DNA of 20,992 nucleotides from Paraglomus occultum (Eukaryota > Glomeromycota > Glomeromycetes > Paraglomerales > Paraglomeraceae). A program made the translations under genes and the position numbers. The stretch lies in assembly GCA_910592205.1 (NCBI GenBank), contig CAJVPJ010000606.1:1-20992 (forward strand), written 5' to 3'. Position 1 is the first letter of the stretch. Each line of letters starts with the position of its first letter. The notes below the pieces were generated by a model that was not told the DNA's origin, ran no database searches, and was given only the letters and a program-made list of their open reading frames with translations. Shown in pieces: positions 8,841 to 18,896 of this stretch.

Positions 8841-11800
8841 TCAATATAAAAGAATGATCTCGTCTTCCGCATATCCCAGATCCTTCAGTATGTTAAATAC
8901 AGTATTCATCATCCCATCTGGCCCACACACTACAATCTTCGATTTTGATATCTGAAAAGCACTCATCCATGGTGACGCCACACTAGGTGTAGCAGCGATC
9001 GGTGTCCAAGAGGGACTACTCCCTGCTTGAACGTTTCTATTCAGCATGGTGGGGCTATATGATGATGATAATGGTGTTCCAAGTACGTCATTATGCGGTG
9101 TGATCGGAACAAAACTAAGAGGTCTTGGTGCCCTTGATTGGATACGAGTAGGCTGTGAATTTTGGTTGATTGGTAGTGTTGTTTGGGTATCGGTCATTGT
9201 ATTGTTGACTTCGATGCCTTCGTTGAACGTTAACGTATTTGAATCGGTAACACTACCAACTTTACTATTTCTATTGCTATGATCAACCAGTTCATGCGCA
9301 CTGTTATCAACCACTTCATGCCCACTGTTGTCAATCACTTCATGCTCACTGTTGTCGATTACTTCATGTTCGCCATCAACATTCTCGGGAGTAGGTTCAC
9401 ATTCAGCGTGACCATAAACGTCACTTGCAACATAACCATTGTCCGTATGACCACAGGTCCTATCCCACACTGTAATCGGTCCCTGTGATGACTGTCGCCA
9501 TCGTTGTCTGTTTATCGTCTCATGATGGTTAAGCCAGGACTGTAATATATGAAGAGTAATACGTCCACGGAGACCATCCCATCCTTCTGCAGGCGGATAG
9601 TTAAGAATGTAGGTAGTCGTTAACATCCCATTGCTTCTAGCAGCGTATCCCTCGAGTTCGAGGCCATCAATGATGTCTTCTACATAATTATTGGCGTAAA
9701 GAAGATGCATTGAAATTGCACGGCCTGCATTTGCTGCCACCGTTTTTAGATGGTATTTGATTAACTGAGGGAAAGATAGTTACGATATGTAATTATTAAC
9801 GTTAAATTATAAAACAAATAGCGATTGCCATAATATTCCGCCTTAAAGAAAAATATGACATGCCTGGACCATCGGCGTTATGCCTGTTCCGCCCGCTATC
9901 ATGAATAGTTCATCCCAACATCCATCTGCACTTTCTGAATTCAATAACATATGACTAGATACGTCCGATATTTCTGACGTTATTGTAGAAGCGCGGGTCC
10001 GAGGACGTCTTCCCATTATAGTGGATAATTCGTTTTGTGACAGATGCGAGTATCCCACGCGGTCAGCCACATCGAATGGTCCTCTAACTTTGACCTCGTA
10101 ACCAATACGTTGTTTCCTCTGCAAATGTTAAGGTAGTAACAAATTAAAGTGATGAGCGGTAGCATAACATTGACCAGCAAATATCCTTACCAAATGCCTA
10201 GACATTAAACCGGTAGGATACACTTTAACGTAAATGGAAAACGATGTCGACATTCTTCCCTCCAATGGTGTATATGATCGCACAACTACTTGTTCCTTTA
10301 CGCGTGCTTGCAATTCTACATAATCTCCAGGCAAAAATCTATCCCCTACAAATCTTTGTGACTGATGTATCTTGGTAAAAGTAAATTTAATTACTGGATA
10401 CTGCTCACTAGCATTAACCCACGTCTTGTCTGACAGTTGATACCGCCTAAACACTCTTCTTCCGGGATTCTTAGCCAAGTCTTGTTCGAAATATGGATGA
10501 CTCTGAGGGCGAAAGTACGACTCGAATCGAGTAGAGTCCTCATCTGAAGCCACTGAATAATGGTCGTCGGCAATTTTAGCAACTATCATTTTGGAGAACT
10601 GAACCGTGGCAAAGGCAGAATGAGTATGTTTTGCAATCGGTGCTCGTAATTTATGGAACAAGTTCATGTTGGTCGAATCGATCACTTTTGAGAGCTTGCG
10701 TTGACGGAAGCTGGAATGAATATTGTGGTGTTGCCAGAGTTGAGAATATTTTCCCAAAATAGGGCTAACTAATGGGGCTGGTTGTTCATGACAATAAATT
10801 TGGACGTCTTGTAGTCCATCGTCCTCGTCTTCTTGTTGAGTAAGCTTGTGAGTATTGTAAAAATCTAGAAGATATTGTTAATGGGTATTAATCGTATTAG
10901 TGACGTCTTGTGAATTAATTTATATCCGCAGTTCCATATTACCGTTAGTGATATCAGTTCCTATGACCCTTTCTAATATTTTAGTTCCTCCAGGATGCTC
11001 GTTAAACCATTTTCTTATGTCAGCTACAAAGCCATCACAAACAACGAGAAAAGCCTAGAAATCAAATGGTTGCATTTAAAGTTATTGATATACTACATGC
11101 GATTGTGCAATTTAATTGAAGCACCAAGACAATTCCAACGATAAGTTTTCATTTACCCCTCGTTGAACTCGTTCGTTTACTTCATCCCATGACCACTCGG
11201 GTAGACCGACAAGTTTCTCATTTGCAACGTGGACTTGTAACGTCTCCTTTCCTTCACTTACAGGTTTCTTGCGTTGGAACTTGGATATAAATCCGCCATT
11301 TGTCGTTTTCCATAATTGAGCTAATAAAAACAGTAGAATTACGAACGATGTATAAACTGCGTATGCAATCCCATAGGGCTCGAAATTACTAAAATAGATT
11401 AGACAATGAGAATAATGTGAATATGACACCATGAGTTAATCGGAAATAAGATTTCTTACATTGAATATAGTTCTGCATAGAGTTGAATTCCCAAGTATTG
11501 GTTATACCTGTATAAACAATTAGATCAACTTGTATTGAACAAAATTTAAACGAATAATAGCCTGCTCATTTCTACTTACACCGCCAATACCATCATTGAC
11601 GCGCCAACATAACGATGCGCTCTCTTTAAAAATCTCGGAATACCCTCATTCACAGACTCGAAGCGTCTCTGACCCCAAAGCGTAATTAATCCCAGGATTA
11701 ACTCAAAGAACGTAAAGCTGTATAGTATCAATCCAATACTATGTAAAATGAAATATGTATTAAATCGATTGTAACGAAGAACATGACAATACCAAAAAAC

Positions 11801-14800
11801 AAATAATAACACATACACATTATGTCTTCTTTTAAAGGTTATAAGCGAGGCAATGGCGGCAGTTCCGAATATTGCGACCAAAAACCCGCCCAATATCTGC
11901 AGATTCCTATGCAACTGAAGATAGCCAAAGGTATGTTTATAGAAACGTACTAGGAAAATAGATATGGGGAAAATAAAACTGTCATAAGAGGAAGATAAGC
12001 AAAATTAATGTCGTTAAGAATTAATCCAATAATAGCCTGCGAATTGTCATAAAATATACCTCCAAGCAATTATCATTCCGATTCCATGAGCCAATCTTAT
12101 CTGCCGTTGCTTAGAATCGATTGAAACATCAGATTGAGCCGTGAAGAAATTAACGGTCACTGAACGGCGGTTGTTCATATGATAACCGATATTATCCGAA
12201 TCTGTGCCATATGCTATAATGACTATTCATATTACGAAATAAAATGTATCTCGATGAAAATCTTTGTAATCGCGCGAATCCGTTATAAAAAACACTCATT
12301 ATATTCAACCTTACATGGCATGCTGCCCCTTATAATTTCTTTTCTATTAGGCGAGCTAGCTGCAAGTGATCTTGCAAACTCAACTTTGACTGAAGACGCT
12401 GTTTCAGTAGCCTTAACAAATTTCACATCCTGATTACTGTCAAGCACTGGTCGATTATATCCCACCGATTTATAATTTTCAACTGTTGCATTACCATTTT
12501 TTACCTATGAAATAACACGTACGCTAAATAAACATGGACAATGTCACATTGAATGTGCAGAGCGTACTTACAGTTGTGATAATGAAATCGGCACCTATCA
12601 TTCCGCCATCTTCAGAACCAAAGCCCTAATGCGAAAAATCAATCATATACGCGTCATTACAATTTAGAACACACACAACCTTTTTCCATCCCCACCATTA
12701 ATGCCACTACTTACCATACCAAACCATCCATTAAGCGCACCAAAGTCAACCATAAAATTTATATCTTCATTTTGGATGTTCCATCTTATTGAATATGGCG
12801 GCGACAACACTTGGAGTTCCGAGGGATATCGGGCCTTGTCAGTGTCGGTTACGTTTGACAGGCTGGTAGTTTGGAGACTCCAGATGTTTTGGGGGACACC
12901 GTCAGCTGATGCATGGAGCATAATCAAATCACGGAATGTTGTGTTACGAACTTGTGCCCTTTCATCATCGGTAAAAGTATTTTCGTACCAAAACCGGTCA
13001 GAGTCGCGCAGGCGGGAATACTGCAAGATTTATTACAATGCACGAGTGTACGTAAGCACACACATAATAGGCCACAAATGTCAACTTGAATTGCAATACC
13101 TGATCGAGTATACTATTAGTCAACAATTGGCCAAAATTGGATCCATCCTGGGGATCTTCACTAAATGCACCAACATACGCTTCCAACTTGTCTACACTCC
13201 CGTAAGTATTCTGGAGTCGTGTCGCTATAGCATCATTGGAAGTAATCCCAGACCAATCAGTCTGTCTAGGCAATCCAAACGCCGCTCTCATGTCATTATA
13301 TAATGGGATACCTATAATCCAACCATTCTTCAAAATAAGCGTAAATTATGACAGGTTCCAAAAACGTTCATTAAGCACTCACCAAAATCTCGTGCCCTAT
13401 TCAAATCCCACGCAGCAACGTCAGCATAGTCGCCGAATGGATTTTGATACCCTCTTGCTTCGTCAGGAACGAATACGCTGACTTGTTGTTGAGACTGCGT
13501 AGCCATTGAGCGAAGTGTTTCAGCAAGACCAAATTTAGGGAGAAGCGTGTGATCTTGGATTCGAGACAGTGGGACGGTAGCTATCACTTCTCCGTTCAGA
13601 TTTTGCATATTGTATAAATTGCTTGTATTTATATAAACGCACGATTAATATACAGTCCATTTTTATAAAAAATCCTGCCAGCACAATAGCAACTCGTTGA
13701 CAATACGCGTCGTGATGTATAACTACCTGATTTCCGAATGACCATATCTCAGGGTCACAGTTAGGAAAAACGCGTCGATTGCTGGCATAAGTTGGTCATT
13801 ATAAGCTTGGTAGGGTGGCAATGGTTGACCAAGTATGGCTCCGAGATATTCTTCAGTTACTACCTTTTGGTATAGCCCAATCGTCCATCGTCTCTATAAT
13901 AAAACAACAGAAATCTCGTAAAGCAAGCCATTCACACGCGACTACTTGAAAAGTCTTTAAAAAAAAACAAAAGAAAAACAGACCGCCTCTTGGAAATACG
14001 TCTCATCATCCCACGCTGCTCCGTGTTCCGAGTACAACTTATCACACTTGGCATTATGCTCGCCGATCCAAATGGAAGCAACTGCTAACGTAAAAATGTT
14101 CTGTGACGTTATAGGTGCTCCAGTAATGAATGTTGATGTACTATTATCGAAAGCAGGAAAATTCGACCCGCTACTCGTCTTCAATTTTCCGCGTCCACTT
14201 CCAGAATCGCGTAATATCATTGATAGTTCCAGACTTTCACCATATATTTGATTGAGATCAAGAAACACAGAGACTTGGTTCGTTCCGACTGCATCGGGTG
14301 ATGGCGGTGGATTGTTGGCCGACCGATTGAAAGGCAAGGAAGTGAAAGAAGATAGTTTGGCTGCGGCAGAGTTGGGTATTTGGTAGGTGGCATCATCCGT
14401 TGGTATATATACCTTGTCTCCATTGAATATCCTTTGCGTTCTGACTAGATCAAAGATTATGAATTGGCCGAAAAATGTTACCTGTGCGATGTGACAGTCA
14501 TGTTAGTATTTATGGCGTATTCGTTGGATGAGACGAGTCTGATGTGCTGACGCGCCATTAAGTTAATCTCATTTACTTGCACCTTACCATATGGCTAATT
14601 TGCCTTTTTGAACTGAACGACGCTATAGCTGGGTCGTACGATGCTATACCATATCTTGAAATAAGATTTGAAACGCATCGAGGTAAAGGGTAAACATTTG
14701 TTGCCAATGCGGAAGAACAATTCACTGGGGTAGCTGGAGTCTGTAACATTGTTTGATTGGCATCACTGATTTTAATGAAAAGGGAAAGATGATATAAGCT

Positions 14801-15075
14801 GGTGATACAATACTATTTGCATTCTCTTCCCGTAAACCATTATCTTATTCACAGTTTCTATAACGCGTTTACCTGTAAAATGTATTTACGGATTTCAGCC
14901 GTTTGTAAGGTTGTGAATTCGATCCCGCTGAAGGGTTATTCTTATTATTTCCTGTTCCATCCAACGATCGATATTCTTGCGCATCGGCACAGCATGCTAA
15001 CATGATAGATAACAATACTAGCATCACATGAACTGCCGATTTTTTGTAGCAACATAATTCATATTTCATCATCAT
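8841..15075 (-). CDS. peroxidase-like / DOMON / cytochrome b561 / cytochrome b5 / FAD-NAD(P)H reductase fusion, 18 exons, 1584 aa
   Basis: Exons (- strand order): 15075-14873, 14765-14588, 14481-13984, 13893-13727, 13621-13383, 13311-13100, 13020-12715, 12625-12572, 12504-12315, 12201-12060, 11978-11817, 11738-11580, 11507-11460, 11388-11157, 11054-10943, 10864-10191, 10118-9864, 9764-8841. They total 4,755 nt with every phase matching, and introns are 67-113 nt. The start is the first ATG after an in-frame TAA four codons upstream. Domain order: signal peptide (1 to about 33), haem-peroxidase-like ectodomain (about 70-550), DOMON (about 555-705), b561 membrane core with His721/753/782/825, a fifth helix to about 879, cytochrome b5 (HPGG at 950), and ferredoxin-reductase-type FAD and NAD modules (RSYT at 1163, GGTGITPM at 1268, CGPDGM at 1557, terminal Tyr). 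Five helices place the reductase in the cytosol and the ectodomain outside. I infer electron flow from NAD(P)H through FAD, b5 and b561 to an extracellular acceptor, perhaps O2 or ferric iron. I know no name for this exact architecture. It differs from DUOX in having b561 rather than the NOX core. Confidence 0.88.
9276..9371 (-). repeat. four tandem 24-nt units coding EHEVIDNS-type repeats
   Basis: Four consecutive 24-nt units (9348-9371, 9324-9347, 9300-9323, 9276-9299 on the - strand) encode EHEVIDNS, EHEVIDNS, GHEVVDNS and AHELVDHS. They lie in the low-complexity insertion of the NAD-binding half of the fusion reductase. The units keep frame and diverge mainly at silent or conservative positions. 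This suggests an in-frame expansion under some protein constraint. Confidence 0.92.
9765..9863 (-). other. GC-AG intron in the large fusion gene
   Basis: The donor reads CAG|GCATGT and the acceptor CCCTCAG|TTA; the intron is 99 nt. It joins GGTGITPMVQ to LIKYHLKT in phase 0, which is exactly what the reductase family requires. Without splicing, the frame meets a stop a few codons later. GC donors are a known minor class of U2 introns; the exon side CAG matches the usual strong exonic context. Confidence 0.82.
10812..11204 (-). other. domain: cytochrome b5-like
   Basis: Residues about 915-985 across exons 14-16. It begins LPEWSWDEV, the usual b5 opening, has FLVVCDGFVADI, then the axial motif EHPGG (His950), and a second candidate ligand His973 in FYNTHK, 23 residues on, which fits the b5 spacing. 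The second His is not in the usual Gly-His-Ser setting, so its ligation is less certain. The domain sits on the cytosolic side between b561 and the flavin module, where it would relay electrons. Confidence 0.78.
11301..12097 (-). other. domain: cytochrome b561 membrane core
   Basis: Residues about 718-882 over exons 10-14. Five hydrophobic helices are visible. The four histidines expected to hold two haems are His721 (AHGIGM), His753 (LQLHRNLQ), His782 (RRHNVIGL) and His825 (AHRYVGA), spaced 32, 29 and 43 residues apart. Exon 11 contributes FIFPISIFLV and exon 12 contributes IGLILYSF. The third histidine sits directly on an exon junction, and only removal of the 78-nt intron gives the canonical His-x-x-Ile-Gly-Leu. 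The core moves electrons across the membrane one haem at a time. Confidence 0.87.
12140..12855 (-). other. domain: DOMON (dopamine beta-monooxygenase N-terminal-like)
   Basis: Residues about 555-705, encoded by the end of exon 7 and exons 8-10. The core reads IRWNIQ, then GWFGMGFGSEDGGM and GADFII, then a lysine/asparagine loop, and ends in YHMNNRRSVTVNFFT before the membrane. The glycine-rich GFG...GGM.GAD signature is the DOMON hallmark in proteins where the domain sits directly before cytochrome b561. Some DOMON domains bind haem b through Met and His; Met601 and His690 are candidates by position only. Confidence 0.8.
12868..14765 (-). other. domain: animal-haem-peroxidase-like ectodomain, distal site lost
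   Basis: Spans exons 2-7, residues about 70-550. Family landmarks in order: FFGQF (130-134), PFNRSA, FLDLNQIYG (200 onwards), the helix with GEHNAKC, WDDETYFQEARR across an intron, the proximal-His motif LRYGHSE (His345), DLNRARDFG (Asn423), and a C-terminal RLRDSDRFWYEN followed by VRNTTFRDL. The last blocks are most like the peroxidase homology domain of DUOX. The distal haem pocket is altered: the usual Asp-His after GQFx is Ile136-Phe137, and the usual Arg-Glu before the FLD block appears as Ala-Val. Classic peroxidase catalysis is therefore unlikely, while haem binding through His345 remains possible. Confidence 0.85.
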
Positions 15076-15156
15076 CAGAACGTTCCGTTACGATTTCGAG
15101 AAAATAGGTCGACACCACAACAATCCTCTTTCCCTCAAAAAACTTCTTTTACTGCT

Positions 15157-15165
15157 TATAAAAGA
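15157..15165 (-). promoter_or_regulatory. TATA-like sequence upstream of the fusion gene
   Basis: On the - strand TTTTATAAG lies about 85 nt upstream of the ATG at 15075. The distance and sequence fit a TATA element, but such strings are common in this AT-rich DNA. Confidence 0.2.
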
Positions 15166-16558
15166 TCAGGCGAATGTAAATCTCGTGTGCGTGATTTCTT
15201 GCCACATTTTATCAAACCCTGGGAAATTGTTGTTGCGGCCATCTAATTAACACTTCCCAGGATCTTCATTAAATTTTAGTCTTATCCTTTGCTACTGGAT
15301 CTGCATCAAATAGGCCCCCCATATTCAGTATTTGGTCAAGTTCATAAAGTGTGCGCCCGTCTCTCTATTAAAAAGGTAAGAGTGGGGGCTTACCCAAGAG
15401 TCGGTAAGAAACTTAATCATGATAGCACCAATGAAATCTATAATAATGGTTTTGCCGTCATAATAAAAAAAATACCACAACGAGGCTGGGCTTTTTCGTT
15501 TTTGTTTTGTTTGCTTTTTTGACAATGAATGACGCATCCCATCTCTTTGGAAATTTGGCTAGACTCTGACTACGAAAGATGACATAATTTAGCATCAGCC
15601 AAGTTCAACAAATTTTCAAAGCATCTTGACTGACAATAGAAGGTATCTTACGATAGCTCCACGCCCCCAAAAACTACGAACTGTCGTCTTGGCATAAACA
15701 GTTGGTAAAATCCGGCACAATAACGTATGTCATTCCCAGGCGTTCCCGCATGAGAAGCGGAATAAAATCATAAGTACACTTTTGGTAATTTGCTTTTTAT
15801 CACAAATTTGTTATCCTGATATAGCCTAGCATATATATATATGCATTGTTCTAATATAAAAAACGGGTACTTGATAAAACTGTGTCTTGTTAAGATTAAC
15901 CCTACTGAGTCTGATAGTTTTACAATCACATGTTTTTCACGAGAACTTTATTATTATAACTCAAACCGTCGGAAAAGGAATGTTGTTCAAATACGACAAA
16001 AACTGAAAATTTGTCTTTTTACATTTTGTGATTGTAAGCGTGGGTATACAATGAAGTTTGTTTTACCGGCGAAGTACAGCATAAATCAAGCATTTTTCTG
16101 ACATGCCAAAATCAATTGTGGCGATACTGTATCGAATTTGTATCCAACGTAGCAGAATTGGTAGAGGGCCGTTCGACAAGTGAAATTCCATTAGTTGAAT
16201 CGTTCATTTAATAAGTATTGATTTTCTTCATCATATTACGCGGTGAATAAAGAACTTTTATTTATAAGTAGTGATATATACAGTTTAGTGGCGAGTACTT
16301 TTTCTGAATAACATAAAGAGGACGTAATAACTATGTAAGACATTTAATGTTCCAAATGTTTATAAATGTAAGTTTATATTCCGAGACATGCGCTTTTACC
16401 GTAAAGCTATCTAACTTATAGCACAATCGTTATACAGTAAATGTTCCCTAGCTAAATGACAATGGGTATCAAAAATGGAAATGCCTTTTGGGACCGAAAG
16501 TGAGAGCGTGCATTAGAAAGAGTTTATTGTGTTCAACCAGTGCTTAGTAAAAAAAATT

Positions 16559-16591
16559 AAAAAAAAAAAAAAAATTTTTTTTTTTTTTTTT
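16559..16591. repeat. poly(A)-poly(T) palindrome
   Basis: A run of 16 A is followed directly by 17 T, giving a perfect self-complementary tract. Further A-rich sequence precedes it and T-rich sequence follows. It could form a hairpin or cruciform. The flanks AACCAGTG (left) and GACTGGTT (right) are also weakly inverted, so it may be the centre of a decayed inverted-repeat element. Confidence 0.85.
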
Positions 16592-18579
16592 GATTTTTAG
16601 AATGGGTCTGTTCCAAGAAAAGACTGGTTCTTTACTAGTTTGATTCTTCTATCCATCGAACTATACACCAATAATTATTACTATATCGAGATGTCGAATA
16701 ATAATATTAATATACTTTTCGGAGAGACCGTAAAAATACGTCAAAACGTCTTTGTTGTCCAACAGCTTGTAAAGTTTTTTTGAAAGCTCATGAACTCGAG
16801 TTTGATGTTCGAAACTGTTAATACGAGCTTGAGACCATAAACGTAGCTTAATATTCGATGTAGTCAACTGTTTTTAACCCATATAAACATCTTTTATCAA
16901 TATGTTTTAAATTAAGTGCGACTATTATTGGAGGAATTCTCTCCGACTCCCAAAGAACATCTGCGTCTATAATAATAACATGATAAAAAATAATCTATAC
17001 TCGATAAATATATATATTTAACAAACTGGTTCAGAGTGATTCTTACACTGTATGATAATTCAATATTATCGTACAGCTGTACAATGACATCAATGCGTTG
17101 TCTTTCGGATCTGAGCTAACAATTATTGCAAAAAAGAATTTACTGCGTAATTGCATATCATCGTCAAACCAATTGAAGAACGTTCACTGCAGGCCGTCTA
17201 CTGTGGCCGCAATGCACTCTTAATTCAAACTACAACAACTCAATCATCATGCGTTAGAAAGCCAGCAAAGTGATTTAATGTATTCTATTCACCACAAAGA
17301 CGCCTAATAGTTCTTGGAACCAACGTTGGATTAATTACACTTTCTGTGCTTCCGAAAACTCTGAATTTACACCTAGCGTAGCGTGACTTTGTAAATTTTA
17401 CTTTTTGCTTGTTATGACTTTCTCGTAATATTATCCATTACTCGATAAATCTAATGTGAACAATCAAGACATTGAATCCGGATTATCGATATCTAAACCA
17501 CGTATATTACGCGTGATTGTATATCTACTACACGTCTATTATAAAGAGAACGAACAAAATGCATATTAATTGTTCGCTACCATCCTTACACTGTTGTGTA
17601 TCTCTTATACATAGTGAACACTGAAATATCTAATGATAATCTAATACACAGTTATATCTCTTTTGTATTCCCATCCTTTATATCCAACCTGTGAAGCGGG
17701 ACTGATTATATTTCAACATAAATTTACCCTATTCGTGCCTCTTCAAAAATAACCCTATCCCCATTTTGTCGTCCCCCCAAATCTTCATATCATACCAATA
17801 TAGTTATCTATTAATATCAATATCATATACCCTATTTACTATACGTGCAGAAGTCATGTTCCTAATTTACATTCTCGAAAACGTGCTGAAAAGCGATGAT
17901 GTCATAACTTTAACTTTAGCAAACCAGATGACGTTAGCCAAGAGCATAGTTTTTAAATACACTATATACATATGTGCTTAACCTCCCCCGATACTAAAAA
18001 TAAATTTCCTCGAATTCATCATAATTTGTATGAGCAAGGCACTTGATATTGTTAAAACGTAATATAATTTATTAGCTAAATAAATTACGAAGAACAAATT
18101 CTCAACGAAAGTTCTGAAACTCCTTCGGTAAAATAAACAGACGAAAAATCGCCACCTCTTTATATTCCCCGTCACAAAGTGGAGATACAAACAAAGAGAC
18201 GACTATAAGCAATTCTATTCACATTAGGGTAAACATGTCTCTAAAACGTAAAAAATCCAAATAAGAAACTGTCAATGTTAACAGAGTTGAATTACTGATG
18301 TGTTCTGCAAAATGTTGGAGTTAAGAGAATTTGTTGTAACAATAATGGTCATTATTTGTAATATTATTGCATGAAGAAAACTTATTGTTTATCGTAGTCC
18401 CGAAATAAACACGTCTCTCTCTAAATGTTTTAAGCACCTTCATTAGGAATGTGAGCTAAATACTATTCGTAAACACTATTCAGAAACGTTTGCTATTGGG
18501 CGGAAGATACTAACGTGGAAGCAAGATTTTAAATAAATTTATTCTATCGACTTGTTGGCCTGAGTTGTTCTGCACCTAG

Positions 18580-18695
18580 AGGGAAAGGATGCATACTTGT
18601 TCGTGAGCACACCATAAATGTGTGTTGGAGTCAATGCAAACTTCAACGGCTACTTTGCAGGTCACGTACTTGTAGGGAAAAGATTGCGTACTTGT
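18580..18695. repeat. imperfect direct repeat, two copies about 94 nt apart
   Basis: AGGGAAAGGATGCATACTTGT at 18580-18600 recurs as an imperfect copy at 18674-18695, which begins AGGGAAAAGATTGCG and ends TACTTGT. No ORF spans them. It lies about 200 nt upstream of the ORF at 18897. Confidence 0.6.
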
Positions 18696-18896
18696 CACTG
18701 TTTCAGGCTGGTTATGTATGCGAGAAAGTAAAAATATGAAATCAACGGAGAATGATCACAAACCAGTTTGATAAAATTTGTGTTAGATGAGTAATCTCCA
18801 ACCTGTTGTGTTTACTGGATAAAATAGTCTGACACCTGATTCAAGAAACAGGAACAAAGTTCAAAATAATTTTATAGAAAAGCAAAGTGTGACAGT

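Larger units (their letters stand above)
8841..10451 (-). other. domain: FAD/NAD(P)H ferredoxin-reductase-type module
   Basis: Residues about 1106-1584, exons 16-18. The FAD half has PGDYVEL (1146) and the flavin motif RSYTPL (1163), then GLMSRHL. The NAD half has FMIAGGTGITPM (1266-1275), then ISMHLLYANN, a GRIT strand, the CGPDGMM motif (1557) and a C-terminal Tyr that would stack on the flavin. Two insertions are unusual: about 50 residues before the GGTGITPM motif, and about 175 low-complexity residues before the CGPDGM motif. The module most resembles the cytochrome b5 reductase / nitrate reductase branch. Confidence 0.86.
15076..18896. other. long AT-rich intergenic region, no convincing gene
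   Basis: About 3.8 kb without a supported gene. Open frames of 60-86 codons occur near 15289-15537, 15841-16101 and 16661-16867. They lack matching splice sites, domain motifs or good starts; that at 16661-16867 follows an acceptor-like AAAACAG but has no ATG. An A/T palindrome at 16559-16591 and an imperfect direct repeat near 18580-18695 are listed separately. The first 200 bases should hold the promoter of the - strand fusion gene. Confidence 0.5.

Noticed and set aside
11979-12059. A frameshift or broken b561 region between AHGIGMIIAW and the next helix
   Set aside because: An 81-nt GT-AG intron joins AW|S to FIFPISIF in phase and restores the canonical helix, so no frameshift is needed.
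12701-13303. A 200-codon + strand frame
   Set aside because: It is antisense to well-supported exons 6 and 7 of the fusion gene, crosses their intron, and shows no domain.
8841-15075. Calling the large gene a true DUOX or NOX
   Set aside because: The flavin/NAD module and peroxidase-like domain fit, but the membrane part has the b561 four-histidine pattern preceded by DOMON, and there is a b5 domain instead of EF-hands.
15289-15537. Two overlapping ORFs on opposite strands, 70-77 codons
   Set aside because: Neither has a recognisable domain or splice partner, and each is the shadow of the other.
15841-16101. 86-codon + strand ORF starting at an ATG
   Set aside because: Composition is that of AT-rich chance translation (Ile, Tyr, Cys, Lys scattered) and there is no supporting context.
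16140-16180. tRNA-like box A sequence (TAGCAGAATTGG) followed by GTTCGA
   Set aside because: The two boxes are too close together, and no acceptor stem or anticodon arm can be drawn. A SINE fragment is conceivable but not supported.
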